From Ostrinia nubilalis (lineage: Eukaryota; Arthropoda; Insecta; Lepidoptera; Crambidae), in the NCBI RefSeq assembly GCF_963855985.1, contig NC_087092.1, forward strand, positions 186,001 to 250,000: a stretch of DNA of 64,000 nt, given 5' to 3'. The notes below the pieces were generated by a model. That model was not told where the DNA came from. It did no database searches and saw nothing but the letters and a program-made list of their open reading frames with translations. The position numbers and the translations under genes are program-made. Positions 33,352-45,500 of the stretch are shown here, piece by piece (the stretch's first letter is position 1; each line of letters opens with the position of its first letter).

Positions 33352-36300
33352 TAAATCTAAATTATTATGACGGAATGTTAAGATTGCCACACGTGTTAAT
33401 ACCTGAAATTAAAGCAAAGTTTATGATAGATACGGGAAGTACACGATCGTTCATAAGCCCGAAAAAGGCTAACGAGTATTTCAACGCCTATAAATACGAA
33501 GAGCCATTTGAAGTCATTAGCACGCACGCGCGTAGTAGCCATAATGAAGTAATCCATATTCCATTATTAAAATCATTTGCAACCACAGGAAGTCATAAAT
33601 TTTACGTGTATAACGTAGACAATCGTTTCGATGGCTTGATAGGTAGCGACTTATTAAAACAGTTGGGCGCTACCATAGACATGGATAAACAAATATTAAA
33701 AACTCATAACGCACAGTTGAGAATAATATATAGCCCACCATATGAAGTAAGTATAGCACCGCGATCCGAGTCACGTGTTAAAATCCCCACCACTGTGTCA
33801 GAGGGTGACGCAATAATTAATTATACTAACTTCGGACAAGGCGTCCGTATGCCCAGTGCTCTCGTGAGCTGTCAACGAGGTTACGCGTATACCGTGATCC
33901 AAAATAGTTCGGAGAACTATATAACAATAACTATATCTAAACCATTCGCAGTAGAACCGTACAGTGTCAGTGAAATACCAGTTAATAATATCAGTGACGT
34001 ACCGCAAGGTTATGAGATCGACGAAGTGTTACAGCAGAATCTGGAAAAACTCAGGTTAGAACATATGAATGATGAGGAAAGAAAGGTTATTAGGAATCTT
34101 TGCTATGAATACCGTGATATATTTTATTGTGAAAAAATACCTTTGAGCTTTTCAAACAATGTAAAACACCAAATCCGTACTAAAAATGAGGATCCTATTT
34201 ACGTAAGACCATATAGGTTACCTCAAGTCCAGACAGACGAAATTAATAAACAAGTGGAAAAACTTTTATTAGATAATGTAATTCAGGAATCACATTCCCC
34301 GTGGAATGCCCCAGTGCATCTAGTTCCAAAGAAAATGGATGCATCAGGTGAAAGAAAATTTAGGATGGTCATTGATTACAGACGTTTAAATGAAATCACA
34401 ACCGACGATAAATACCCATTACCCAATATCGCGGATCTTTTTGATAAACTAGGAAAATCAATTTACTTTACCACCTTGGATTTAGCAAGTGGGTACCATC
34501 AAATCGAGATAGATAAGGATGACAGACAAAAGACAGCATTCAGCACCCAAGCGGGGCACTACGAATTTCTGCGCATGCCGTTCGGTTTAAAAACCGCGCC
34601 GGCGACGTTCCAACGCGCAATGGATAACGTACTGCGTGGGTTACAAGGAATGCACTGTTTAGTCTACCTTGATGACATCATAGTTTACAGTAATAGCTTA
34701 CAGGAACACATTCAGAGCTTAAGAAAGATATTTGATCGCTTAAGAGAAACCAACCTTAAAATCCAATTAGATAAATCTGAATTTTTACGCAAGGAAGTCT
34801 TGTACTTAGGACACACAATCACTAAGGAAGGTCTTAAACCGAACAATGACAAAATTAAAGCCATCTTAGATTTCCCTATTCCCACAACTACAACAGAAAT
34901 CAAAAGTTTCTTAGGTCTTATAGGTTACTATAGGAAGTTTATAAAAGACTTCGCCAAGATAACACAGCCACTTACCAGTTGTCTAAAAAAACGTAATAAA
35001 ATAATAATTGATGACAAATACAAATCAGCTTTCGAGACATGTAAAGAACTTTTAACAAACGCACCATTGTTACAATATCCCGATTTCGAGAAACCGTTTG
35101 TTCTAACAACAGACGCCTCTAACTTCGCTATCGGAGCCGTATTATCACAAGGAACGGTAGGCAGCGATAAACCGGTCGCCTACGCAAGTCGTACACTGAA
35201 CGAAGCCGAGACGCGATACAGTACCATCGAAAAAGAATTATTAGCCATAATTTGGGCAGCAAAGCATTTCAGACCGTATTTGTATGGTAGGAAGTTTACA
35301 ATCTACACCGATCACAGACCACTAGCATGGTTAAATTCGATAAAGGAACCCAACAGTAAACTCACTAGATGGAAGTTACGTTTAGCAGAATTTGATTATG
35401 ACATCATATATAAAAATGGTAAACAAAACAGCAACGCTGACGCGTTATCCCGAATTAAGTTAAATGCACTCACCGATGATGATAATATGTCAATGCAGGT
35501 AAATATAGACAATGATAAATCATCAAGTATTGTGACAATTTCATCAGATTCCAGTAATTCAATTAATTCCCAGCAACGCGTAGAAAAAGATGATTACGGA
35601 GCTATTAGATCACCATCAAATAGTAGCACAATATCAGCACCAGAAAGTAGTTCACATTCCGCAACAGCACACTCTGCTAAAGATATAGATACCATAGGTA
35701 TACCCATATTAAATGAAGCAATAGACACGAAACCCAATCAAATCATAGTAGATTCTTGGGGATTAGATAAGTTAGAAGTAGTGGATGTATCTAATTCCAA
35801 ACAACGCATATTAGAAATCAATTTACCATTAAATCGACCTGATTTAATTAAAGACTTCTTAAAACGATATACCCGACCTAAAGTAAAACATTTTATCCAC
35901 TTTACTGACCCTAATCATCGTAAATTATTTGTGGAAACAATAATAGCATTGTTCAAAAAAGATACTGTACATTTCTTTGAATGCACAGAGCGTATCATTC
36001 ATATAACAGATGAACAAGAACAACGCGCTATAGTACTAACTTATCACACCGGAACAACATGTCATCGTGGAATACGAGAAACAATAATGCGTCTTAAACG
36101 CACCTACTTTTGGAGTAAAATGGAAGAAACTGTTTCAAGCATCATAAATGCATGTGAAACTTGTAAACGAATGAAATATAATAGAAAACCTTTTAAGCCC
36201 GAATTACAGTTAACGCAAACTCAAACAAAACCATTTCAGGAAGTTTTTATGGATCTGTTTAGTATAGAAGGCAAATACTATCTTACAATCGTAGACGCGT

Positions 36301-36359
36301 TTAGCAAGCTAGGACAGGCTATGGAAATACCTAATAAATCCATTGGGATCATTCATTAA
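33348..36359 (+). CDS. pol: Errantivirus Pol polyprotein, C-terminally truncated
   Basis: The listed frame begins at a GTG; true translation is expected as a Gag-Pol fusion through the -1 frameshift upstream. Numbering from 33348: aspartic protease with FMIDTGSTRSF (Asp28); reverse transcriptase with the palm motif YLDD at 440-443 and FGLKTAPATFQRAMDNVL; RNase H with TTDASNFAIGAVLS (Asp589), EKELLAIIWA and YTDHRPL; integrase zinc finger His900, His906, Cys936, Cys939. The integrase core keeps its first acidic residue (MDLF, Asp969), then stops at 1003. The second Asp and the Glu of the DDE triad and the C-terminal domain are missing. Protease, RT and RNase H look intact. Integrase cannot be functional, so new copies would need helper integrase. 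Normal Pol of this group is longer. Confidence 0.94.
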   Translation: MINLNYYDGMLRLPHVLIPEIKAKFMIDTGSTRSFISPKKANEYFNAYKYEEPFEVISTHARSSHNEVIHIPLLKSFATTGSHKFYVYNVDNRFDGLIGSDLLKQLGATIDMDKQILKTHNAQLRIIYSPPYEVSIAPRSESRVKIPTTVSEGDAIINYTNFGQGVRMPSALVSCQRGYAYTVIQNSSENYITITISKPFAVEPYSVSEIPVNNISDVPQGYEIDEVLQQNLEKLRLEHMNDEERKVIRNLCYEYRDIFYCEKIPLSFSNNVKHQIRTKNEDPIYVRPYRLPQVQTDEINKQVEKLLLDNVIQESHSPWNAPVHLVPKKMDASGERKFRMVIDYRRLNEITTDDKYPLPNIADLFDKLGKSIYFTTLDLASGYHQIEIDKDDRQKTAFSTQAGHYEFLRMPFGLKTAPATFQRAMDNVLRGLQGMHCLVYLDDIIVYSNSLQEHIQSLRKIFDRLRETNLKIQLDKSEFLRKEVLYLGHTITKEGLKPNNDKIKAILDFPIPTTTTEIKSFLGLIGYYRKFIKDFAKITQPLTSCLKKRNKIIIDDKYKSAFETCKELLTNAPLLQYPDFEKPFVLTTDASNFAIGAVLSQGTVGSDKPVAYASRTLNEAETRYSTIEKELLAIIWAAKHFRPYLYGRKFTIYTDHRPLAWLNSIKEPNSKLTRWKLRLAEFDYDIIYKNGKQNSNADALSRIKLNALTDDDNMSMQVNIDNDKSSSIVTISSDSSNSINSQQRVEKDDYGAIRSPSNSSTISAPESSSHSATAHSAKDIDTIGIPILNEAIDTKPNQIIVDSWGLDKLEVVDVSNSKQRILEINLPLNRPDLIKDFLKRYTRPKVKHFIHFTDPNHRKLFVETIIALFKKDTVHFFECTERIIHITDEQEQRAIVLTYHTGTTCHRGIRETIMRLKRTYFWSKMEETVSSIINACETCKRMKYNRKPFKPELQLTQTQTKPFQEVFMDLFSIEGKYYLTIVDAFSKLGQAMEIPNKSIGIIH

Positions 36360-37728
36360 AGCTATCACAGGTAATCTCGATAACGATGACGCTGAGAGAT
36401 ACGATACCATGATTAAAGAATTAAAAACGAATCAAGACGCTATTGCCAATAAAGTAACGATCTTATCCGAAATGGCGGGTATTATAGCCAATAATACCAA
36501 TGCTACTCGACACAATTTCGCCCAAATCAATAAAGAGCTATTAATAATTAGAAGACAGATAAATCAAAGTAACGTAGAAAAATTAGAAAACAAGATCATT
36601 CAAGTATTTCATTTATTTATTCATAACTTTCAAACGATCTTTACGCATTTGGACGATATTGAAACCGCTATAGCTTTTAGTAGACTTAAGGTGTTACATC
36701 AATCAATAATCGATAATAAAGAATTGTTAAATGTATTAAAACAAATTGAAATAACTAATAAGTTAGTATTCCCAGCAAAATTAGCGAATTTAATTAAAAT
36801 TGAACAAACCATAGAGTTAAAAGCATATTTTAAAGAAAGACAGATAACGTTTATTATGAGCATTCCCTTGGTTACACCATACATATATAATTACTATAGA
36901 ATAATTCCTTTACCCATCCTTAATAAAAATAATATCACCACCATCCTTGCACCTAAATCCCCTTTTATCCTGGTACAAGAGGCGAAAACTTGGTCACTCC
37001 CCTCACCATGCCAGGAGATCGATGAAAACCTTCATCTATGCAGAAATGTGGATACTACTACACAAGAACAGGACTTATGCACTTCAAGTTTAATGAAATC
37101 GGAAACTAACACTTCCATGTGCAAACCTATAGCCGTGGAAATCAATAACTTGTACATCAGATCTTTTTATGAAAACTGGTGGATTGTGTATTCCAGAAAT
37201 CCGGTAACCCTGAAGGAAACCTGTAAGGGGGAAATCACGAGAAAACAACTTCGTGGCACTTACCTGGTTGGAATGGACGGAGTATGCGATCTCCAAATAC
37301 AAAAGGTAACTCTCAGACGACGCCACTCTGGAGCGAGAGGCTTCAAATACCATAAAACAGCAAAGATAAACTTACCTGAAGTAGCACAAGGCCCTGTTAA
37401 CGCAGATGAAGTAAAACCTGTAAACCTGGACGACATCAACTTGGACAACTTGCAGCTTTTGGCGTACGCGCTGAAGTCTCCCGAAAAACAAGTGTTAAGT
37501 GATGCAGTGATAAATATAAAAAGTGTTAGTGTTGGCACGGTAATTTTATATGTTATAATTGTGTTAGTTATAAGTATAGTTATATTTTATAAAATAAAGA
37601 AAATGTACCCAAATTTATGTAATCGAAACCCTCCGATTCCAATTAAGCAATCGGATGATTTCGAACTTAAGGAGGGAGGAGTTATGTCCTCCAACATGCC
37701 ATCACGCATTATCCAAGTACCTAAATAG
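36313..37728 (+). pseudogene. env: Errantivirus Env, N-terminally deleted
   Basis: The frame is open from 36313 but has no initiating ATG; the ORF usually called begins at a TTG (36343). The first recognisable residues, GSFIKAITGNLDNDD, correspond to the region after the furin-type cleavage of errantivirus Env, so the signal peptide, surface subunit and cleavage site are gone. What remains is the fusion subunit: a heptad-like coiled-coil stretch (NQDAIANKVTILSEMAGII...), a cysteine-containing ectodomain, one membrane helix (VILYVIIVLVISIVIFYKI) and a short cytoplasmic tail. The last codons and stop lie within the 3' LTR, normal for this group. The fragment cannot be made as a membrane protein without a start and signal peptide. 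Confidence 0.88.
37669..37679 (+). other. Polypurine tract
   Basis: AAGGAGGGAGG directly abuts the 3' LTR and would prime plus-strand synthesis. It also encodes part of the env tail. Confidence 0.85.
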
Positions 37729-38083
37729 GCATATAAGATAACGAAATAAGCATATTAAGCATATTGTATTACAATGTAACAATCTAAACTGCCGAGTCGG
37801 GAACAAAGACATATTATAATCGAAATCAACATCCGGCAGTTCCCGGTAGACGCCTCACGCCACCGGACCGATAATCAGCTCTATATAAAGAGCCCGTGAT
37901 GATGGTATGACACATTATATTTTAGGCTTCCCACTTCGAAGCACCTTAGGTTAGTTAGGCTAGTACCGTTCAATCGCTGAACACTTAGTTGTAATTTCTG
38001 TACTTTATAATTTCATTAAAAATCATTGAAAGTTTAAAGTTGTAGTTTTTTTTATAAAGTCTGCTCGCCGCACAAACTTGACT
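37680..38083 (+). repeat. 3' LTR
   Basis: 404 bp, no difference from the 5' LTR seen by eye; followed by AGGT at 38084-38087, the right copy of the target duplication. Confidence 0.95.
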
Positions 38084-38087
38084 AGGT

Positions 38088-39576
38088 ACATTCTGTGTTT
38101 TTATTATTATTTAGGCAGTTAAATACTGCACAGTATTTAGTACACCATTTTCTTTATTTTTTCCATCATACACAAGAATACGCGTGCGTGAGTCAATGTT
38201 CGCTCGTATGTGAGGCCTTGTCGAATAGTATCCTGTAGGTGGGCCATCGTGCGTGTTTTGTTTTCGATGTAAACTCGCGGAGATGAACAGGCCTGCTCAT
38301 AGTATGAGTGCTGAGGTATCTGTGCTCACATGAGCACATTGAAACATTTCAATGCATCTTACTTAGCTGCTGACAAATAATGTAATATTTTAATGATTTT
38401 AAATTATTTCGGTTAATGTTACTCTTTAGAAGCTGTCTTGATTACGGTTCAAGTTGTGTAGTTGAGTTTGACTCTATTATTATTGTATTCTATGGAATTC
38501 TGGGGAACCTTTAGGTCATATTTTGTACTAATGAGCCATTGATCTTTACTATATTTGCTTTTTAACTAATGTAAGCGATACGTCTTAAAAAGTAAGACGT
38601 ATCGCTTACATCGCAAACATTTGTTCAGTGTACGCGGCCCTAACTGTAAGTAACAAGATAATATGAAAGATACACCCGAACCTTCTTGGGACAGAAGTTT
38701 TTCAATTTCGCAAATGTACACAGATTGGGGAAAATTTCGCTTTTCTTTATCCGTCCCTTCAGCCGAGGTGTAGGTACCAATTAAATGCTCACAGATTTTG
38801 TTAACTTTGTTAACATGATATTATAGTATTTATGCGACGGGTAACAAGTTTATAATACCGTCTACGAGTATACGTTTTACACTTGATGAAACGAACACCA
38901 AAACTTTTCTTATCACATTATTTTACACACCAGACAATGTATGTACATTTTAGTATTATTAAAGGTTAAACCATAATATTATTAACTGTCTTATTTTAAT
39001 ATCTCTAATTAATATCTCATGTAAATTCCTAATACCAAATATCTATCATGAAAGTGGGACGCTTGAAGATCCACACTGTTGTAAGAACAAGTATCAAAAA
39101 GACATCAATAACAAAAGCCCCATGACCATAAAAGTCTCCTTAAAAATTTTCATCAATATCGCGCCCATCGATCAAGCCAAACTTCAACACGTTTATGAGC
39201 CGGTACAGACAGCAACTCAAGGTTTTATAATCTTGATGATACTGGGTTCAATATTGAATTTTTTACAAAAACATTTTTTTTGTTTAAATTGATATGACTT
39301 ATCATACATTTTTACCATATTTACGTAAAATACAACGACAGGTTTGGAATGAAATGATCATGTTATTACCATACAAAAGTATGATTAAACTTGAAAGGCG
39401 AAAAAATAATTGAGTGATGATTGTGTCATAGCAAAACGTAAGGAATTAACGAATTAACGTATACACTTACCTTGAAGTATGATGGTCTCGATCCTTACAC
39501 CGCTGGATTCTTTGGCCAACACACCGCACACTTGCACATTTTAAAACATATTATAAACAAATGAAATAACTAAGAT
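38088..39576. other. No gene recognised; perfect hairpin at 38570
   Basis: AT-rich. At 38570-38610 two perfect 18-nt arms (TGTAAGCGATACGTCTTA and its inverse) surround a 5-nt AAAAG loop. At 39460-39540 the minus strand contains a 14-codon ORF followed by CAAGGTAAGTG, a donor-like sequence; it is too small to call. Confidence 0.45.
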
Positions 39577-39816
39577 CACCTCACAAATAATAACTTTTAG
39601 CAAAAAACATTGTAGTTAAAACACAAATAAACTCGCACAGAGGATTTAACATTTCAAATCGCGCGCGACAAAATTGCGAAAACTGACTGCGTTTAGTGAC
39701 AGCCCATGAAGCGTCATGAGAATTTTGAAAATCGAACCCGATTAATTTTCGAACACTCGCTCTCCTTTACGTATTCTACCACTCTAGTCAACTGAGATAC
39801 TTTTAATTATTATTTC
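39577..39816 (+). repeat. Dispersed ~240-bp repeat, copy B
   Basis: Matches copy A at 19849-20098 in the same orientation, with scattered differences and small indels. No coding sequence is evident. Confidence 0.75.
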
Positions 39817-39819
39817 ATC

Positions 39820-42460
39820 ATTATAATTTTGAGTTGAATTTTTTTTTTAATGTATAACCACAAAATAAATACACTAGTACATACATCGTATAGCCCGAAA
39901 ATACTGAATGCGTTTTATTTTATGCCTTATAAATCACAGACCTGCCATATCAAATATCCACTAAGTAATTAGCTTTATCTTCTTTCTCTATTCTTTATCA
40001 AACACCGAAGTAGGTATTTCTTTTTTACATAAAACATCAAACGATAACAGAATATTGGATAATTATTACTTAGATAAGTTATATTTAATAAAACTAGCAA
40101 TAATATCAATTTCTATAGTGTACAAGAATATTTGCAATATAAATAAATTGTAATGTTATAATAATGTATAGTGTATACGCCTGAAAAGGTAGAACTAAGA
40201 GATGCCTGTAACCTATTTATAAAAACCCTTGTAACCTTTGTTCATACACAATAAAGACTTTATTACTTTATAATTTAATGTCGATATTACATTCCATTAT
40301 CAGATCTTTATTCCTTAATTGATTTATCTCGTTAAGTTATTACTATTTAGTTAAGAAAAAGAACTTGAAGTCGTATGATTAATCGATGAGAGAGATGAGA
40401 TAAACCAGGAAAAATAGAGTTGTACTATTTTTCGGTATGTAAAGTCACAATGCTCTTATTGAATCTCTATGGTATTTATTTTAGCTGACGGTACGAGAAC
40501 CGTGATAAGCCGAAGCACTCCCGATTATTACTTTTGTTCTGTCGCAACTGAAATTTCGTAACCACTTAGTTACAGTTTGGAACTTCGTTCAAAGTTGGGT
40601 TAAGTCCGAAACATTCGGCAAATTGTTGAATTTCCGAGAATTTAGGCTTCTCATGTGGTATCTGGGCTCTGGGCGGACAAGTGAGACAGTGAGCCCACTA
40701 ATTAAGGTCACACTACTCACACTTCGCGTTATGGTCGCGGTGCGTCTGATTGTGCGGTCGCATCTAAATACGGTTAGGGCTTGCTACTAAGGTCAAGGAC
40801 AGCTACCGCAGGCATAATATCACATACAATGATTGTAATACCTATGAGGTAGGTATTAGGTAGTATTGCTTGATAGATTAATATAAGTTTTTTCCTGAAA
40901 CAAAATAGAGTACTATAATTACGTTTTGAAAGGAGGTACGAGTATGTAGGAAATAACAGTGTTTATCTCAAAATTATGTCTACATACATATTACGGTTTA
41001 CTTGCTCAGGGATTCGCGGAACAGCCAATAAATATTCCTCTTAAGATACCCAGTAATAACACTAATTAGCCAATAACTGAGAAGTAAAACAAACATTCTC
41101 CAGCAGGTGCGAGAACGCTTTATTTAAATATAAACTCGACGGTTAGGATAACAACTGCCATACTCCGATAAACGATTTCGATATATTCCGCTATATCTCA
41201 TTCCCTCGCCTTGACATACTTTCTTGTGAGAGTGAGACGGCTGGAAGATTCGATATATTCTCTGTTACAGAGTAGAGCCCAACACAATAATATTTATATC
41301 GTCTATCTTGCCATTTCGAGGCTGCGTATTTATGTAGCGTTTGTAAATTCCCTTCAATTATACGAATATTTTTTTAACTTTAAAAATACCGAGTTTGTTT
41401 TGGGCGATCGAGGCCAAAAATTTCCATGTTTGAAATAGAATGAGTACACTATTTTACAAGTAGGCCTACTCACTCGAAACAATAATCTGAATCAAACTGA
41501 TTTTGTAGGTCCGATAACATTTGTTTAATTTAAAACACCATTCTGATGCATTAGAACCTTCCTAAAATTTCCTAGGGGTGAACATGGAATTACTGAAAAA
41601 TTATGATATTTCCATAATTTTTAAGCTGAGTAGAGATATTTTTATAATTATCTTTTCTAATTAGCTCGCAACAGTTAACTGTGCCTATGTCCTACAATGA
41701 ACTGTCTATTAGTATCATCAATGAAAACACTTTTGTGGGATTTAATGAATGCTTTTCTTAATGAAACGTAAACAAGCGCGTGCGCTCCAGTCTCAACAAA
41801 TCGCGAGGTGTTCGGGAACCTTACGCAGATGTGTTGATTAAATGCTCGTAAAACTATTTTACGGTAACTTCTGTGGATTTCAAATTCTTTTAAGTATAGG
41901 TAAGAGTTGTAAAAGCTTCTGATTGAATCGAATAGGTACCGCATTTCTTCTAAAACATCTTAAGTATCTGTCATTTTCTCTAACTTGCTGGGTACAATTT
42001 TTGCGGCTTATTTTCACTTTTTAATCAAACCCAGCAAAGCCAAAAGTAGTTAATTATATAAATACTAATGAAATGGTGTAGGTACCTACTAGCTACTCAC
42101 GATAGAGATGTAAATCTGTCAATACTTTGAAATAGTATCCATATCACGCTGGCTCAGCTCCAAAAGTTGATTTTAAACTGTGGTCACACTTTGAGGCGTA
42201 GCTCGAGGTATTGTAATTTTTAGATGGCAGGTAAATAACATGCAAAAAATTGAATGGTCTCATCGTCACGCTCCGGTGCACTCGGACGTATCATAGAACT
42301 GCTTGATGTGCGCAATAATTTTTGGCCATTTGAGTAGGACCTATCAAACCAGATGAATTTCGACTTCACATCTTTATCACTCAATTGAGAGGAGAGACAT
42401 TATGAAGTGAAGATCATGAACTTGCTTCGAGTCGGATGTTATACATGAATTCTGAGAATA
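39820..42460. other. No gene recognised
   Basis: AT-rich DNA. AATAAAGACTTTATTAC near 40250 resembles the tail of a non-LTR element. ORFs at 41211-41438 and 41675-41944 show nothing recognisable. Confidence 0.4.
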
Positions 42461-42461
42461 T

Positions 42462-42540
42462 GTAATCATCATCATCATCAACAGCCCTTTACAGTCCACT
42501 GCTGGACTATGAGCCTCCCCCACTATAGTGGAATATTATA
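42462..42540. repeat. Lepidopteran LINE/SINE 3'-end fragment with ATC repeat
   Basis: An ATC trinucleotide run is followed by CAGTCCACTGCTGGACTATG and AGCCTCCCCCAC, another diverged copy of the family at 1946. Confidence 0.65.
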
Positions 42541-42544
42541 TATA

Positions 42545-45500
42545 TGGAGAATATGTAATATTATCATGAAAAAGGTTTAATGAATGAAATACTGATCGCA
42601 TCGCTTCAAAGTTCTTCCATAACATGACATAACCGGCGACGGCGCATTGTCCTCCGCGTCACCCATTGTCCGCGGACTGTAAACATGCGCGCGCGCAGCT
42701 TGTGACGGTTTTCGTCTGTAAACGTACACTGGTTGACCTGTATTGTGACAATATTTAACTCTACATAGGTAAAGCACATTTGAGGCAATTTATTTTAACG
42801 ATATTTGCTTAGAGGATGATTCAATTAATATTCTACATGGCATCTAAGTACTTTTTCTTCATAATATATACTTTTACATGCTATCCACAGCTTTATAAAA
42901 CGTTCTGATTCGATCATTGAAATAGGTGTTTACGCCAAATCATACTGATCAAAATGATGCGGTTCTCGGAACGGCCTAGATCCACTGACGTCAGCGGGAA
43001 TTGGAAGTAGTCTGCTTTACTCTTCAATAATACTTACATTCCGAGAAACATCTTGCGATGGCGTAGTTATAAGCGAAAGGTTCCAGAATAGTCACATATA
43101 GCAAATAAATGACGTTATGTGTCCCAGAAGTCCGGCCAATAGTCCGGCACGATCGTTTGCACATTAATGGTTTATTTGTGCCGGGAATAGCATAGTGCGA
43201 CGCTGTTCAAATGCGTATTGCTAAAAAGGGTTGGCGACATATTAAAAACAATTTAATCTGTGTTTTACCATCATTGTATTAGGCTAGGTATCATCTGTAC
43301 ATCCATCAAAATTTCGCGATTTCTGAAATACCTTTTAAAACGATCATTATCATTATCAAATAGGATACCTTACTTAGTGGTTATTAAAGGTTAAATTCCA
43401 ACCCAGGAATTAAACACAATACGTCCACGAGTGATTATTAGATATTAAATTACAATTATTGTTACTTTCATTTGGTACTTCTTGTAAAAGGTAACCCTAC
43501 ACACAATGTTGTTGCTTTTCCGTAAACACATACACGCGGTCGTGTTCCAGTGTTTTGAGAAATCGATTTTAAACACAGGAAACCGATTATTCCGTGTAGC
43601 GGTTATGTCTAAACATAGCCAAGGAGCTCGTTCAAAATATTTCCACGGTAATGCTTAATTCCCACCTTAATTTTCATAAATTAAAGGTTAAGTTATTATA
43701 GTGTACGAGTATGTAAAGAAACTCTACTAACAATTTTTGCCGGTACTAACATTTGTACGATCTACATACATTAACAGTTTTTGCCAACTCCAAGGGCAAA
43801 CAATTTATGACAAAAGCTTTTAGTTCTGTAGATACTAATCAAGATGTAGCCTTTCATCTGACTGGCCGGTCATAAAGTCCATCACGGCACGCTACAGCAC
43901 ATTACCGCCCATTGCGCTATTATTAACGCAGACTGCGTTAATGAGAGCGTAATCAGATGTTGATTCATGCCGACACAATATTATTTACGAGGATCCCTCT
44001 GTTTGTTTGAAACTGTTTAGTGATGTGCCAGCTCAGGCTCGAGCCCGACTATAATCGTTTAGTATTCATAAAGTTAGTAGGTAGGTACCTACCTATTATT
44101 ACAATATCCACCTGTGGCATAATTCAAGTGCTTATTTTCCTTTCATGCTATCCAATGTTGCCATTTGAGTACTTAGTCGAAGCTTTTCCATAATCATCAC
44201 TAGAATCACACTATCATCTTTTGGAATTTCAGAACAATTGTGCGAAGAAGCGATTGTGGTAAAATACCTGCCTTGTTATGCATTAAAAAAAAACAACAAA
44301 CACAGAGCTTTGACTCGTATTCCAAATCTACTTTTAAGAAGTACGCATCACTAGATTTTTAAGGAAAAGTATGTTTCTTAAGGGAAGTACTATCTATAGA
44401 TGAATCTTTGACCCGAGTACCTAATCGTTAACGCGATCAGCAATCTGGAACAAACTTCTAACATCTCTAGCCAGACATTGCGAATGTTTACCAGTTCAGA
44501 TAAACCGGTCACCGTATTCGGCGTCCACATCAAACGGCGCCGTAAATCACACTTTACTGCTGTACGTACCGTCAGCCGAACATATCTTGAAGATACTTTT
44601 TGATACTTAACGGGTACATTATGAGCGAAGTATGAGATACCTACTTACGGTATGAATCAGTACAAAAACAATGGAACTGCTACCGTTGGTAAACCAATTA
44701 ACATGATACCATGGGAACATAATTCTGAGGAATGTGCAATAATAGATTTTTGCGAAAGGTCACGTAGTGGAGGCGTGGTAAAGTCAAGTTCAAAAACAAA
44801 TTCTTTGTTACTAAGTATAACAAGCCAGCTTACTCTATCAGCAATTCAAGATCGTACGTGTAACAAATGTTAAGACCTTTTTTATTTAAGAAAATCTAAC
44901 TGCGATATAAACTATTAGGTATTATCATTTAAATGGAAGTTATGAGAAGTAATAGGAAGAAAAATTATAGAACATTGAAAGGAACAGTTAAGAACTTTGA
45001 CTAAACTAAATAAAGATAGATGACAAGAAAACATTATCTGTTTAAAACATAGAGAATAACAAAAATATAAAGATCCACGTCCAACATGTAAAACAGCGCC
45101 ATGGAGAAAAAGTATCCACATAATATGGCATTCACTCATGCTCTCTGTGGGCGAGGGCAATAAATCTGAATGAGGAAATACATATTTTATTTTTGTCACA
45201 CAACAGTATGAAGCCAGTTTACAAATATTATTCCAAAAAATATTACCACGATATTTATATAATCGACATCTCACATTCATGTACCAATAAACAGTTTATT
45301 TATATGATTTTCCGGCGCCGACAAAAGGAAGTGGTCTTGAGTGGGAGTAAATGATGTAGGAATACATACAATATCAGCTGTATTTCCTAATACATAAAGT
45401 TAAATGTTGTATTTAAAGATGTATGTACCTATTTTATGAAAATATATTTTCGCTTTTATTTTGTGGCTAACCCCATCGTTACTTTTTATGTGTTGATTTA

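Larger units (their letters stand above)
31274..38083 (+). mobile_element. Endogenous errantivirus (gypsy/17.6-type), internally deleted
   Basis: A 6.8-kb LTR element with gag, pol and env frames in order, a tRNA-Ser-type primer site, a polypurine tract and a 4-bp target duplication. The two LTRs show no difference by eye, so insertion is recent. One internal deletion near 36340 has removed the end of pol and the start of env, which should make this copy non-autonomous. An env frame and the TNA-Ser-type primer site place it with insect errantiviruses such as 17.6, 297 and TED, which are endogenous retroviruses of the Metaviridae. All other frames through this interval are shadows. Confidence 0.96.

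Noticed and set aside
36343..36345. Start codon for the env frame
   Set aside because: The codon is TTG, lies at the deletion junction, and lacks the signal peptide region; treated as a broken gene.
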